A program made the translations under genes and the position numbers. The notes below the pieces were generated by a model that worked only from the letters and a program-made list of their open reading frames with translations, searched no databases and was not told the DNA's origin. From Nonlabens sp. (GTDB lineage: Bacteria > Bacteroidota > Bacteroidia > Flavobacteriales > Flavobacteriaceae), in contig JALZUY010000217.1 in assembly GCA_023301395.1 (NCBI GenBank), positions 1 through 16,790 on the forward strand: a stretch of 16,790 nucleotides of DNA, written 5' to 3'. The stretch's first letter is position 1, and the number at the start of each line of letters is the position of its first letter. Shown piece after piece: positions 7,716 to 15,143 of the stretch.

Positions 7716-7745
7716 CAAAGATACTGGAAAGCTATAATATTCAAT
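7716..7745 (-). promoter_or_regulatory. trkAH promoter
   Basis: The minus strand shows TATCTTTG (7723-7716), a perfect -7 box, preceded by ATTG (7745-7742) at an 18-base spacer, giving a full Bacteroidota-type promoter. The box ends 19 bases before the trkA ATG. The palindrome copy at 7785-7798 lies about 40 bases further upstream. Confidence 0.65.
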
Positions 7746-7784
7746 AGAATAAGGCTGTTTTTAGTACGATGTTGTTAATATTTT

Positions 7785-7798
7785 GCTTTCGCGAAAGC
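7785..7798. repeat. GCTTTCGCGAAAGC palindrome, copy 2 (trkA-ubiE intergenic)
   Basis: An exact copy of the 14-bp palindrome lies between the divergent trkA and ubiE promoters, about 30 bases upstream of the ubiE -7 box and about 40 bases upstream of the trkA -33 element. The position suits an operator, but other copies lie in coding sequence, so a regulatory role is only one option. Confidence 0.9.
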
Positions 7799-7827
7799 GT
7801 AATAACTCAAACCTCACTGCTCTACCT

Positions 7828-7835
7828 TATCTTTG
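7828..7835 (+). promoter_or_regulatory. ubiE promoter -7 box
   Basis: TATCTTTG matches TAnnTTTG perfectly but ends only six bases before the annotated ATG at 7842. With a start site some five to seven bases downstream, the mRNA would be nearly leaderless. No -33 TTTG is evident at 17-20 bases. Confidence 0.5.
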
Positions 7836-7841
7836 CGTTAA

Positions 7842-8585
7842 ATGACTAGAAAAGTGGCTCAAGTGGTGAAACCTTACAAGGAGGAAAACAGTAGTAAAAA
7901 GGAACAGGTGACTAAAATGTTTGACACCATAAGTGGTGAATACGACGGATTAAATCGCATGATTTCTCTAGGACTGGATCAAAAATGGCGTGCAAACGTG
8001 GTGGAAATGATTGCAGCTACAAATCCAGATACCATTATGGATATAGCTACTGGTACTGGTGATCTTGTTATTCAAATGGCGCAAAAAACTACTGCTAGCA
8101 AACTTATAGGACTTGACATTTCTAGTGGTATGCTAGAAGTAGGGAAAACAAAGGTTACTCAAGAAAAACTGGATGACCGTATAGAAATGGTTTTAGGTGA
8201 TTCTGAAAACTTGCCTTTTGAAGAAAACACAATAGACGCTATCACGGTCTCTTATGGTGTACGTAATTTTGAAGACCTTGAAAAAGGGCTGTCTGAGATA
8301 AGAAGAGTATTGAAACCTAAAGGGATTCTAGTGATTCTTGAAACAAGTGTTCCTACTAAATTTCCTTTTAAACAAGGTTATTATGTATTCTCTAAACTTG
8401 TAGTTCCTACCATAGGAAAACTATTTTCAAAAGATAAAACGGCTTATGCCTACTTGCAGGAAAGCGCTTCTTCTTTTCCATATGGAGAACGTTTCAACAA
8501 TATTTTAAAGAAAGTTGGGTTTAATGATGTGGAGCACACGCTACAATTTCATGGTGCATCAACAATTTATAAAGCAGTTAAATAA
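7842..8585 (+). CDS. ubiE: Demethylmenaquinone methyltransferase MenG/UbiE
   Basis: This cytoplasmic SAM-dependent enzyme methylates demethylmenaquinone to menaquinone (flavobacteria respire with menaquinone, so the MenG role is the likely one). In 247 residues it shows the UbiE/COQ5 signatures: KMFDTISGEYDGLNRMISLG (about 26-43), the SAM loop DIATGTGDL (67-75), acidic Asp120 in GDSENLPF, and YGVRNFEDLEKGL (138-150). It ends with the family-typical LQFHGASTIYKAV. The ATG at 7842 lies only six bases after a -7 box, so a GTG at 7863 or 7866 is a possible true start; relatives often begin ten residues or so before the conserved KKEQVTKMFD, which fits either choice. porT follows after four bases, so the two are co-transcribed. 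Confidence 0.94.
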   Translation: MTRKVAQVVKPYKEENSSKKEQVTKMFDTISGEYDGLNRMISLGLDQKWRANVVEMIAATNPDTIMDIATGTGDLVIQMAQKTTASKLIGLDISSGMLEVGKTKVTQEKLDDRIEMVLGDSENLPFEENTIDAITVSYGVRNFEDLEKGLSEIRRVLKPKGILVILETSVPTKFPFKQGYYVFSKLVVPTIGKLFSKDKTAYAYLQESASSFPYGERFNNILKKVGFNDVEHTLQFHGASTIYKAVK

Positions 8586-8589
8586 TTAT

Positions 8590-9303
8590 ATGAGGTCACT
8601 TCTTATCCTTTTAAGTCTAGTTTTAAGTTTTCAAATCTCAAGCGCACAAGCTGTAAAGGAAAAAATATCAAACGACGCCACTGGTGGACAAGGACAGATT
8701 GACGAGAAGAGATACACTTGGGGCTATTACCTGGGCCTTAATTCTTATGACTATAAGTTTGATTACAATGAGGTTACTGATGATATTATTGTAGAGACTT
8801 CAATGGGTTTTAATGTAGGTCTAGTAGGAGATGTGAAAATCAATAATTACATCAACTTAAGACTGGAGCCGGGAATCAGTTTTGTGACTCGCACTTTGAA
8901 TTTTGAAGACCCATCCTTTACCATGCCTGGAGATTTTGAGAGAGAAGTAACTTCTACTTATATAAATGTCCCATTACTGGTTAAATTATCTACTAAAAGA
9001 TTAAATAACTGGAAACCGTTTGTAGTAGGTGGAGCCTCATGGTCACGCAATTTATCGAGTAATGAAGATAATCCAAACGATAATAGTGCTGGACAGTTCC
9101 GTCAGGTAACAAATGTTTTTAATTACGAGTTAGGTTTTGGGATTGACTTTTATTTATATTATTTCAAATTCACTCCTTCTATAAGAGGTGTTTTTGCTAT
9201 TAATGATGAACTAGTGCCAGATCTCGATTCAAACAGTCCTTATACAGGTAATGTATCCAGTATGCTATCTAGAGGTGTTTTTATCAACTTTACTTTCCAG
9301 TAG
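8590..9303 (+). CDS. porT: PorT-family outer membrane protein (type IX secretion)
   Basis: ATG 8590 starts a signal peptide (MRSLLILLSLVLSFQISSAQ); the longer open frame from 8515 lies inside ubiE and is rejected. The 237-residue protein is an eight-strand-like outer membrane barrel (PorT/OMP_b-brl_2 type), with the characteristic RYTWGYYLGLNSYDYKFDY after the signal peptide, NNYINLRLEPGISF, and a final strand GVFINFTFQ. PorT (SprT) is an integral outer membrane component required for type IX secretion and gliding motility in Bacteroidota. The position right behind ubiE is, as I recall, the usual place of porT in flavobacteria. Its last 14 bases overlap the end of the convergent RNA methyltransferase gene. 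A generic porin-family barrel cannot be fully excluded. Confidence 0.8.
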   Translation: MRSLLILLSLVLSFQISSAQAVKEKISNDATGGQGQIDEKRYTWGYYLGLNSYDYKFDYNEVTDDIIVETSMGFNVGLVGDVKINNYINLRLEPGISFVTRTLNFEDPSFTMPGDFEREVTSTYINVPLLVKLSTKRLNNWKPFVVGGASWSRNLSSNEDNPNDNSAGQFRQVTNVFNYELGFGIDFYLYYFKFTPSIRGVFAINDELVPDLDSNSPYTGNVSSMLSRGVFINFTFQ

Positions 9304-10018
9304 AGCGTTTCCATTCTCCTAGAATCACAGCAGTTGCCATAGCTACATTAAGGCTTTCTGTGGCTGGTTGTTTACCATACTGAGGTATACTCATTTTTGA
9401 TCCCAACTCCATAATTTCCTCAGATATCCCTGCAGATTCATTACCCATTACAATAACTCCGCTTGCGGGAAGAGTCATTTCATAAATAGAAGTTCCATCC
9501 ATTGCGGTTGGGAAAACGTTAAGTTGTGAATCACTTAAGTGTTCCTTTAAATCTACATAATCAACTTGTACTCTACCTAGTGATGCCATTGAGGCTTGAA
9601 CACATTTAGGATTAAAGACATCTACCGTTTCTTGAGAACATAAAATTTGAGTAATATCAAACCAGTCGCACAACCTTATGATCGTTCCTAGATTACCTGG
9701 ATCTTTCACATCATCTAGTGCTATGATTAATCCATCATTAACAATAGCCTTCTTTTCAGGCATTTCAAATACTGCGAGGTAACCTGGCGGCGTTTTCAAA
9801 GTGGAGATATTTTCCATATCCTTTTTTGAAATCATATCTGTAGGGAAATCACTAAGCGCGTGATGACCTTCGGTTATTAGAATTTGTTGTCGTTTTAAAC
9901 TAGTTTGGGATAGTTCTTGTATAGACTTATATCCTTCCACTAGAAAAAGCTGGTGATCATCACGATTCTTTTTGCGCGAGAGACTTTTGATGAGTTTTAA
10001 TCTGCTTCTTGTAACCAT
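9290..10018 (-). CDS. SpoU/TrmH-family RNA 2'-O-methyltransferase
   Basis: The 242-residue protein is a SPOUT-class enzyme that would 2'-O-methylate a ribose in rRNA or tRNA. The N-terminal substrate-binding domain (FLVEGYKSIQEL, residues 25-36) is followed by the three knot motifs: ALDDVKDPGNLGTIIRLCDW (motif 1, Asn109 and Arg115), VIVMGNESAGISEEI (motif 2, Glu194), and IPQYGKQPATESLNVAMATA (motif 3, Ser222, Asn224). All catalytic and SAM-binding marks are present. Which nucleotide is modified cannot be told; the family includes RlmB- and TsnR-like enzymes. The gene is convergent with porT, overlapping its stop by 14 bases, and its start lies 27 bases from the divergent tamL-like gene. Confidence 0.92.
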   Translation of the reverse strand: MVTRSRLKLIKSLSRKKNRDDHQLFLVEGYKSIQELSQTSLKRQQILITEGHHALSDFPTDMISKKDMENISTLKTPPGYLAVFEMPEKKAIVNDGLIIALDDVKDPGNLGTIIRLCDWFDITQILCSQETVDVFNPKCVQASMASLGRVQVDYVDLKEHLSDSQLNVFPTAMDGTSIYEMTLPASGVIVMGNESAGISEEIMELGSKMSIPQYGKQPATESLNVAMATAVILGEWKRSTGK

Positions 10019-10027
10019 TTATAATTG

Positions 10028-10035
10028 TATTTTTG
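10028..10035 (+). promoter_or_regulatory. tamL promoter -7 box
   Basis: TATTTTTG is a perfect -7 box, placed in the 27-base gap between the divergent SpoU gene and the tamL-like gene, ten bases before the ATG. A TTG lies 16 bases upstream as a possible -33 element, inside the 5' end of the SpoU gene. The implied leader is only a few bases long. Confidence 0.5.
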
Positions 10036-10045
10036 AAGACTACTT

Positions 10046-12598
10046 ATGAAGAAATCGAGTCTACTTGCAAAAATAGGTTTATTTATAACGCTTACCATAG
10101 TACTGGCTTCTTGTAATGCTATAAAACGCGTTCCTGAAGGCAAAAAACTATTGGTAGACAATACCATTTTAATAGATAGCCTGAAACCTGAAGATCCTAG
10201 AGTTAAAAATCTTCTCGTACAACAACCTAATAGTCGACTATTTACAATTCCTTTAAGTTTGCACTTTTACAACCTTGCAAGACCACATAGAGACTCCATT
10301 TATTTAAAATGGATGGAAGAAAATCCAGAACGATTAGAACGACGCAACAAATTACTATCTGAAAAGCAGACTATCAAACTTGGGCAAAGCCTAGTTGACT
10401 TCAATAACTGGATCAAGCGCACTGGTGAGGCTCCAGCTATACTGGAAGATGATGACATTATTAAATCAAAAGAACGATTGCGAGCTTGGTACTGGAATCA
10501 AGGATGGTTTAATACTGAAGTATCTCATGAAGTTATTGAAAGTGATAAAAAACAACGCGCTGAGGTTGTTTATAAAATAACTAAACATCAACCGTTTTTT
10601 ATAGACAGTATAGCATCTCGCATCACATCACCACTTGTAGATTCTTTATACCAAGCAAATCGCAAGACGAGCCTCGTTAAAAAAGGAAAGCAATATTTCA
10701 CAGCAGATTTTAATGCCGAGCATGATCGTTTGGTGAAGCTTTTCCGTAACAATGGTTTCTTTTATATGGAAAAAGAATTTATAACATTTGAAGGTGATAC
10801 CGTAAATACGAATCAAAAAGCAAATATTGCCTTACTTATAGGTGATCGGGAAATAAAAGTTGCCGACTCAATTATCACAAAACCGTTCCTTATTCATAAA
10901 ATAAGTAAGGTTAATATATATCCTGGCTATCAGGAAAGCTTATCTGGCAGTATTGCAGATACAACCAGATATAAAGGTGTCAACATTATTAGATATGGTG
11001 AGAAACGATATAAAGATTTCGTTCTAGTTGATGCGGTTTTCTTCCATGAAGGTGATATTTATAGAGATATAGACCGAGACCGTACCTTTAATAGAATTAC
11101 AGAACTTAAAAGTTTCTTCACACCTTCTATACATTTTGAACAAGACCCAACTGACCCAACAGGTGTAAGTCTCATTGCAAATGTTCTTCTCACTTCAAAG
11201 AAAAAATTCTTCCTTAAAAATAGTGCCGAAACAACGCACAGTAATATTCAAGCTCTAGGAATAGGTCTCAACTCATCTCTTGTTATAAGAAATCTTTTTA
11301 AAGGTAGTGAGTTACTGGACATTAACTTTAGAGGAAGTATAGGCGCCAGTTCAAATGCAGCAAATGGCGATACTAGGTTTTTTGATCTACAAGAATATGG
11401 AGCCGATGCTCGGCTTGTATTCCCTAGAATGTTCTTCCCTTTTAAAACAGAGAAATTAATTCCTAAATACATGTCGCCTAGTACAAATCTATCGTTAGGA
11501 TTTCTAAGTCAGACTAATATAGGACTAGATAAAACAAGTTTTAATAATGTACTGAGCTATAGATGGAAACCTAAACCTACTAACACCAGTAGATTTGATT
11601 TAATTAATGCACAGTATGTACGTAATCTAGATCCAGAAAATTTTTTCAACGTCTTTGACAGTACTTACAAAAGCTTAAATAATGTTGCTACTGATCTAAA
11701 TATTACCAATCCTATTTATCTCAACGATGACAGTAATTTGAGTATTCCAGAGGGAACCTCTCTTTTTTCAGGAGATATCCTCAATGGCACAATTCCCGCA
11801 ACTAGTGAACAGAGAGAAACCGTGCGTAATATAGAAGAACGCAGGGATCGACTTACTCAAAATAACCTGATCGTCGCTACCAGTTACAATTGGGTAAGAA
11901 ACACTCAACAAGGAATCTACGATGATGATTATTCACTATTCAGTGTGCGATTAGAGTCTGCTGGAAATGTACTTGCTGGAATCACATCTTTAGTAGGAGA
12001 ACCTACAAACAGCGATGGTAATAGAACGGCATTTGGTGTTGAATATTCACAATACGTAAAAACAGAAATTGATTATATCAAGCACTGGCAACTTTTTAGT
12101 TCTAATGTATTTGCCATAAGAGCATATGGTGGAATCGCAATTCCATATGGCAACTCAGATAATATCCCATTTACAAGATCATTCTTTGGTGGTGGACCTA
12201 ATGATAATAGAGCCTGGCAAGCTTATGAGCTAGGACCTGGAAGTACTGGAGGAATTAATGACTTTAATGAAGCAAACATGAAACTGGCTGTTAATGGTGA
12301 ATATCGTTTCACAATTGCTGGTAGCTTTAAAGGAGCTCTTTTTGTAGATGCAGGGAACATATGGAATGTACTGGATAATGAAGACAATCCAGATGCTCAG
12401 TTTAATACAATTGCAGACTTAACAACACTATCAGTAGGATCAGGATTTGGGATTAGATATGATTTTGGATTCTTTGTATTACGCTTTGACACTGGTTTTA
12501 AAACTTATAATCCTGCACTTGAAGAAGGACGCAGGTGGTTCAATGAGATTAAAATCCCCAAAGCCGTATTTAATGTAGGTATAAATTATCCATTCTAG
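10046..12598 (+). CDS. tamL: TamA-like outer membrane assembly lipoprotein (TamL)
   Basis: The 850-residue protein starts with a lipoprotein signal ending in LASC (Cys23) and continues with NAIKRVPEGKKLLVDNTILID, the start typical of Bacteroidota BamA/TamA-like lipoproteins annotated TamL. Residues of about 30-400 contain POTRA-like segments (VPEGKKLLVDN, RLRAWYWNQGWFNTEVSHEVI, RLVKLFRNNGFFYMEKEFI, YRDIDRDRTFNRITELKSFF). About 400-850 form the Omp85 barrel, with a GGPNDNRAWQAYELGPG motif corresponding to the conserved lid-lock/loop-6 region, ending in phenylalanine (GINYPF). Members of this superfamily fold or insert outer membrane proteins. In this window it follows PorT and the SpoU gene; no TamB-like gene accompanies it. 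A lipid anchor on an Omp85 protein is a Bacteroidota peculiarity. The gene symbol follows current annotation use, not experiment. Confidence 0.85.
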   Translation: MKKSSLLAKIGLFITLTIVLASCNAIKRVPEGKKLLVDNTILIDSLKPEDPRVKNLLVQQPNSRLFTIPLSLHFYNLARPHRDSIYLKWMEENPERLERRNKLLSEKQTIKLGQSLVDFNNWIKRTGEAPAILEDDDIIKSKERLRAWYWNQGWFNTEVSHEVIESDKKQRAEVVYKITKHQPFFIDSIASRITSPLVDSLYQANRKTSLVKKGKQYFTADFNAEHDRLVKLFRNNGFFYMEKEFITFEGDTVNTNQKANIALLIGDREIKVADSIITKPFLIHKISKVNIYPGYQESLSGSIADTTRYKGVNIIRYGEKRYKDFVLVDAVFFHEGDIYRDIDRDRTFNRITELKSFFTPSIHFEQDPTDPTGVSLIANVLLTSKKKFFLKNSAETTHSNIQALGIGLNSSLVIRNLFKGSELLDINFRGSIGASSNAANGDTRFFDLQEYGADARLVFPRMFFPFKTEKLIPKYMSPSTNLSLGFLSQTNIGLDKTSFNNVLSYRWKPKPTNTSRFDLINAQYVRNLDPENFFNVFDSTYKSLNNVATDLNITNPIYLNDDSNLSIPEGTSLFSGDILNGTIPATSEQRETVRNIEERRDRLTQNNLIVATSYNWVRNTQQGIYDDDYSLFSVRLESAGNVLAGITSLVGEPTNSDGNRTAFGVEYSQYVKTEIDYIKHWQLFSSNVFAIRAYGGIAIPYGNSDNIPFTRSFFGGGPNDNRAWQAYELGPGSTGGINDFNEANMKLAVNGEYRFTIAGSFKGALFVDAGNIWNVLDNEDNPDAQFNTIADLTTLSVGSGFGIRYDFGFFVLRFDTGFKTYNPALEEGRRWFNEIKIPKAVFNVGINYPF

Positions 12599-12626
12599 AT
12601 CCTCTAAATCAAGCCTATATTTTCCT

Positions 12627-12634
12627 TACTTTTG
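12627..12634 (+). promoter_or_regulatory. fbaA promoter -7 box
   Basis: TACTTTTG is a perfect TAnnTTTG box, 22 bases before the fbaA ATG, followed by an A-rich leader. No -33 TTTG is seen at the expected distance. It lies within the 58-base gap after tamL, where no terminator is visible. Confidence 0.55.
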
Positions 12635-12656
12635 TAATCCAACTTTAAGAAAAAAC

Positions 12657-13724
12657 ATGAGTCACAATATCAAACCAGGAGTTGCTACAGGTAACCAAGT
12701 TCAAGACATATTTAATCATGCAAAGGCAAATGGATATGCACTACCAGCAATAAATGTTGTAGGATCCAGCTCTGTCAATGCAGTAATGGAAACCGCTGCA
12801 GACTTAAATTCTCCAGTAATCATTCAGTATTCAAATGGTGGATGTGTATTTAATGCTGGAAAAGGATTAAATAACGATGGTCACCGTGCTGCTATACTAG
12901 GTGGAATAGCTGGAGCAGAACATGTTCACAGACTTGCAGAGTCATATGGAGCAACAGTAATCATGCATACAGACCACTGTGCTAAGAAGTTACTTCCTTG
13001 GATTGATGGATTGTTAGATGCTAGTGAAGCACGCTTTCGCGAAAGCGGGAAATCATTATACTCGTCACACATGATTGACCTTAGTGAAGAACCTCTTGAA
13101 GAGAATATTGAAATTTGTAAAAGATACCTGGAACGCATGTCTAAAATGGATATGACTCTAGAGATTGAACTAGGAATTACTGGTGGTGAAGAAGATGGCG
13201 TGGATAATAGTGATGTAGATGAATCTAAATTATATACACAACCAGAAGAAGTTGCTTATGCATATGAGGAACTAAAGAAAGTAAGTGATCGTTTTACTAT
13301 TGCTGCAGCCTTTGGTAACGTTCATGGTGTTTACAAACCTGGAAACGTAAAATTAACACCTAAGATTTTAAAGAATTCTCAAGAATTTATTACTAATAAA
13401 TACGGAGTTGAACACAATCACATCGACTTTGTATTTCATGGTGGATCAGGTTCTACACTTGAAGAAATTAGAGAAGCAATAGGATACGGTGTTATTAAAA
13501 TGAACCTAGATACAGACTTGCAATGGGCATTTGCAAATGGTGTTAAGACCTATATGGATGACAAAAATGATTATCTATTGTCACAAATAGGAAACCCAAC
13601 TGGAGCAGATATTCCTAATAAGAAATATTATGATCCTCGCAAATGGCTACGTGAAGGTGAACTAAGTTTTAAAGCGCGTTTAAAAGCAGCGTTTGAAGAC
13701 TTAAATAACATTAATACATTATAA
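12657..13724 (+). CDS. fbaA: Class II fructose-bisphosphate aldolase
   Basis: FbaA cleaves fructose 1,6-bisphosphate to dihydroxyacetone phosphate and glyceraldehyde 3-phosphate, and runs in reverse in gluconeogenesis. The 355-residue sequence is of the E. coli FbaA type (class IIA). Zinc and catalytic residues are in place: HTDH with Asp106 (proton donor) and His107 (zinc), LEIELGITGGEEDGVDN with Glu171, FGNVHGVY with His223, and FHGGSG with His261. NLDTDLQW (283-290) holds the phosphate-binding Asn/Asp region. The coding sequence includes an exact CGCTTTCGCGAAAGCG palindrome (13032-13047), read as RFRES; here it replaces a weakly conserved surface segment without changing length. The gene has its own -7 box and ends in a terminator 9 bases after the stop. 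Confidence 0.96.
   Translation: MSHNIKPGVATGNQVQDIFNHAKANGYALPAINVVGSSSVNAVMETAADLNSPVIIQYSNGGCVFNAGKGLNNDGHRAAILGGIAGAEHVHRLAESYGATVIMHTDHCAKKLLPWIDGLLDASEARFRESGKSLYSSHMIDLSEEPLEENIEICKRYLERMSKMDMTLEIELGITGGEEDGVDNSDVDESKLYTQPEEVAYAYEELKKVSDRFTIAAAFGNVHGVYKPGNVKLTPKILKNSQEFITNKYGVEHNHIDFVFHGGSGSTLEEIREAIGYGVIKMNLDTDLQWAFANGVKTYMDDKNDYLLSQIGNPTGADIPNKKYYDPRKWLREGELSFKARLKAAFEDLNNINTL
13032..13047. repeat. GCTTTCGCGAAAGC palindrome, copy 3 (in fbaA)
   Basis: This copy extends to a 16-bp perfect palindrome, CGCTTTCGCGAAAGCG, within fbaA. It is translated in the same frame as the rsmG copy (RFRES), between DASEA and GKSLYSSH. Confidence 0.9.
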
Positions 13725-13732
13725 ATTAACCC

Positions 13733-13768
13733 AAGCATTTATTCACTAATAGAATAGGTGCTTTTTTT
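13733..13768 (+). terminator. fbaA terminator abutting accD
   Basis: A 12-bp stem with two G-U pairs (13733-13744 with 13752-13763) surrounds a seven-base loop and ends in a run of seven T. It starts 9 bases after the fbaA stop and ends 12 bases before the accD ATG. No -7 box is visible between the T run and accD. Confidence 0.82.
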
Positions 13769-13780
13769 ATAGAAAAAGAT

Positions 13781-14641
13781 ATGGCTTGGTTTAAAAGAGA
13801 TAAAAAAGGAATTACAACGCCTACTGAGGCAAAAAAAGACACACCTAAAGGACTGTGGTACAAATCACCTACTGGTAAAATAGTAGATGCAGAGCAGTTA
13901 AAAAACAATTTCTATGTAAGTCCAGAAGATGGATACCATGTACGTGTAGGAAGTAATGAGTATTTTGAAATACTTTTTGACGATAATAAATTTGAAGAAC
14001 TGAATCCTAAAATGAGTTCAAAGGACCCATTGAAGTTTGAGGATTCAAAGAAATATGTGGATCGTTTAGTAGACGCAAAGAAAAAATCTGGATTGACTGA
14101 TGCTGTAAGAACAGCAGTAGGTAAATCAAATGGTAATGACCTAGTGGTTGCTTGTATGGATTTTGCATTTATAGGTGGATCTATGGGAAGTGTAGTAGGA
14201 GAAAAAATCGCTCGTGCTGCAGACCATTCTTTGAAAAACAACATCCCTTTTATGATCATCTCTAAGTCAGGTGGTGCTCGTATGATGGAAGCTGCGTTAT
14301 CACTAATGCAACTAGCAAAAACAAGTGCAAAACTCGCTCAACTGGCCGACGCTGGAATACCTTATGTTTCACTTTGTACAGATCCTACTACTGGTGGAAC
14401 TACAGCATCATTTGCAATGTTAGGTGACATTAACATAGGAGAACCTGGTGCTTTAATAGCATTTGCAGGACCACGTGTAGTAAGGGATACCACAGGAAAA
14501 GAACTGCCTGAAGGATTCCAAACTGCTGAGTTTTTACTAGAAAAAGGATTCTTAGATTTTATCGTACCGCGTTGCGATTTAAAAGAAAAGGTGAATCTTT
14601 ATTTGAACCTTATATTGAATCGAGAAGTTCCTATAGTATAA
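13781..14641 (+). CDS. accD: Acetyl-CoA carboxylase carboxyltransferase beta subunit, zinc-ribbon cysteines lost
   Basis: AccD pairs with AccA (not in this window) to move the carboxyl group from carboxybiotin to acetyl-CoA, making malonyl-CoA for fatty acid synthesis. The 286-residue protein has the crotonase-like carboxyltransferase core: FIGGSMGSVVGEKIARA, SKSGGARMMEAALSLMQLAK, CTDPTTGGTTASFAMLGD, and EPGALIAFAGPRVV. In typical AccD the N-terminus carries a CxxC...CxxC zinc ribbon; here the corresponding positions are Ser29, Gly32, Ser47 and Asp50 (WYKSPTGK and VSPEDGYHVRVGS), and the only cysteines are 125, 199 and 265. I recall the same change in other flavobacteria, so it is probably a lineage trait and not damage. 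The gene starts 12 bases after the fbaA terminator without a visible promoter of its own. Confidence 0.95.
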   Translation: MAWFKRDKKGITTPTEAKKDTPKGLWYKSPTGKIVDAEQLKNNFYVSPEDGYHVRVGSNEYFEILFDDNKFEELNPKMSSKDPLKFEDSKKYVDRLVDAKKKSGLTDAVRTAVGKSNGNDLVVACMDFAFIGGSMGSVVGEKIARAADHSLKNNIPFMIISKSGGARMMEAALSLMQLAKTSAKLAQLADAGIPYVSLCTDPTTGGTTASFAMLGDINIGEPGALIAFAGPRVVRDTTGKELPEGFQTAEFLLEKGFLDFIVPRCDLKEKVNLYLNLILNREVPIV

Positions 14642-14695
14642 ATGCTATAAAATAATTACGGTCAACACCAGCCGCCACCTCAACCAAATAACTGG
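14642..14695 (+). pseudogene. Apparent lost N-terminus of the DUF805 gene (in-frame stop at codon 3)
   Basis: Directly after the accD stop comes ATG CTA TAA and then, in the frame of the DUF805 gene, codons for NNYGQHQPPPQPNNW leading straight into its first methionine. The Gln/Pro/Asn-rich stretch looks like the kind of flexible tail seen on DUF805 proteins and not like random spacer. There is no alternative ATG, GTG or TTG in this frame between the TAA (14648-14650) and 14696. I infer an original start at 14642, abutting accD as trkH abuts trkA, that was cut off by a recent nonsense change, or a sequencing error. Confidence 0.5.
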
Positions 14696-15124
14696 ATGGA
14701 GCCTATACCAGAAATGGGTTTTATGGAAGCCGTAAAAGTGAGTTTTGAAAAATATGCAGACTTTGAAGGCAGAGCACGACGTACTGAGTTTTGGTATTTT
14801 AGGCTTTTTCAAATCATGGTAATATTTGGCTTGGGTTTTTGTTGTATTCCCCTAGCACTGATAGATGAAAACTTAATGATTTTACCTGTAATTCTTATCA
14901 TGTTGTTTGCAGTGGCTACTATAATCCCATCGTTAGCTTCATCAGTAAGAAGACTGCATGATACTAATAACTCAGGTTGGCTTTTACTACTAGATATATT
15001 TTGTGCAAACGGTTTAGTAATGATAGTTATAGGTTGTATAGAAGGGAAAATGGGACCTAACCAATATGGACCAGACCCTAAAAGGTCTAATACTGACTTT
15101 CATAATCAGAATGGCTTTTATTAA
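14696..15124 (+). CDS. DUF805 family membrane protein
   Basis: The open part encodes 142 residues from ATG 14696. It has the DUF805 pattern: a cytoplasmic FEKYADFEGRARRTEFWYFRLF start, hydrophobic segments at about 38-58 and 62-82, the signature SSVRRLHDTNNSGWLLLL (about 82-99), a further hydrophobic segment through VMIVIGCIEG, and the closing GPNQYGPDPK. DUF805 proteins are small inner-membrane proteins of unknown function. The natural N-terminus was probably longer: a Gln/Pro-rich in-frame stretch upstream is interrupted by TAA at codon 3 of a start that abuts accD. The domain itself is complete, so restart at 14696 could still give a working protein. No separate promoter is seen; expression would depend on reading from accD. 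Confidence 0.85.
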   Translation: MEPIPEMGFMEAVKVSFEKYADFEGRARRTEFWYFRLFQIMVIFGLGFCCIPLALIDENLMILPVILIMLFAVATIIPSLASSVRRLHDTNNSGWLLLLDIFCANGLVMIVIGCIEGKMGPNQYGPDPKRSNTDFHNQNGFY

Positions 15125-15143
15125 AAATAACTCTACTTTAATT

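Noticed and set aside
8515..8589. Longer N-terminus of porT from ATG 8515
   Set aside because: It lies inside ubiE; the signal peptide begins at 8590, four bases after the ubiE stop.
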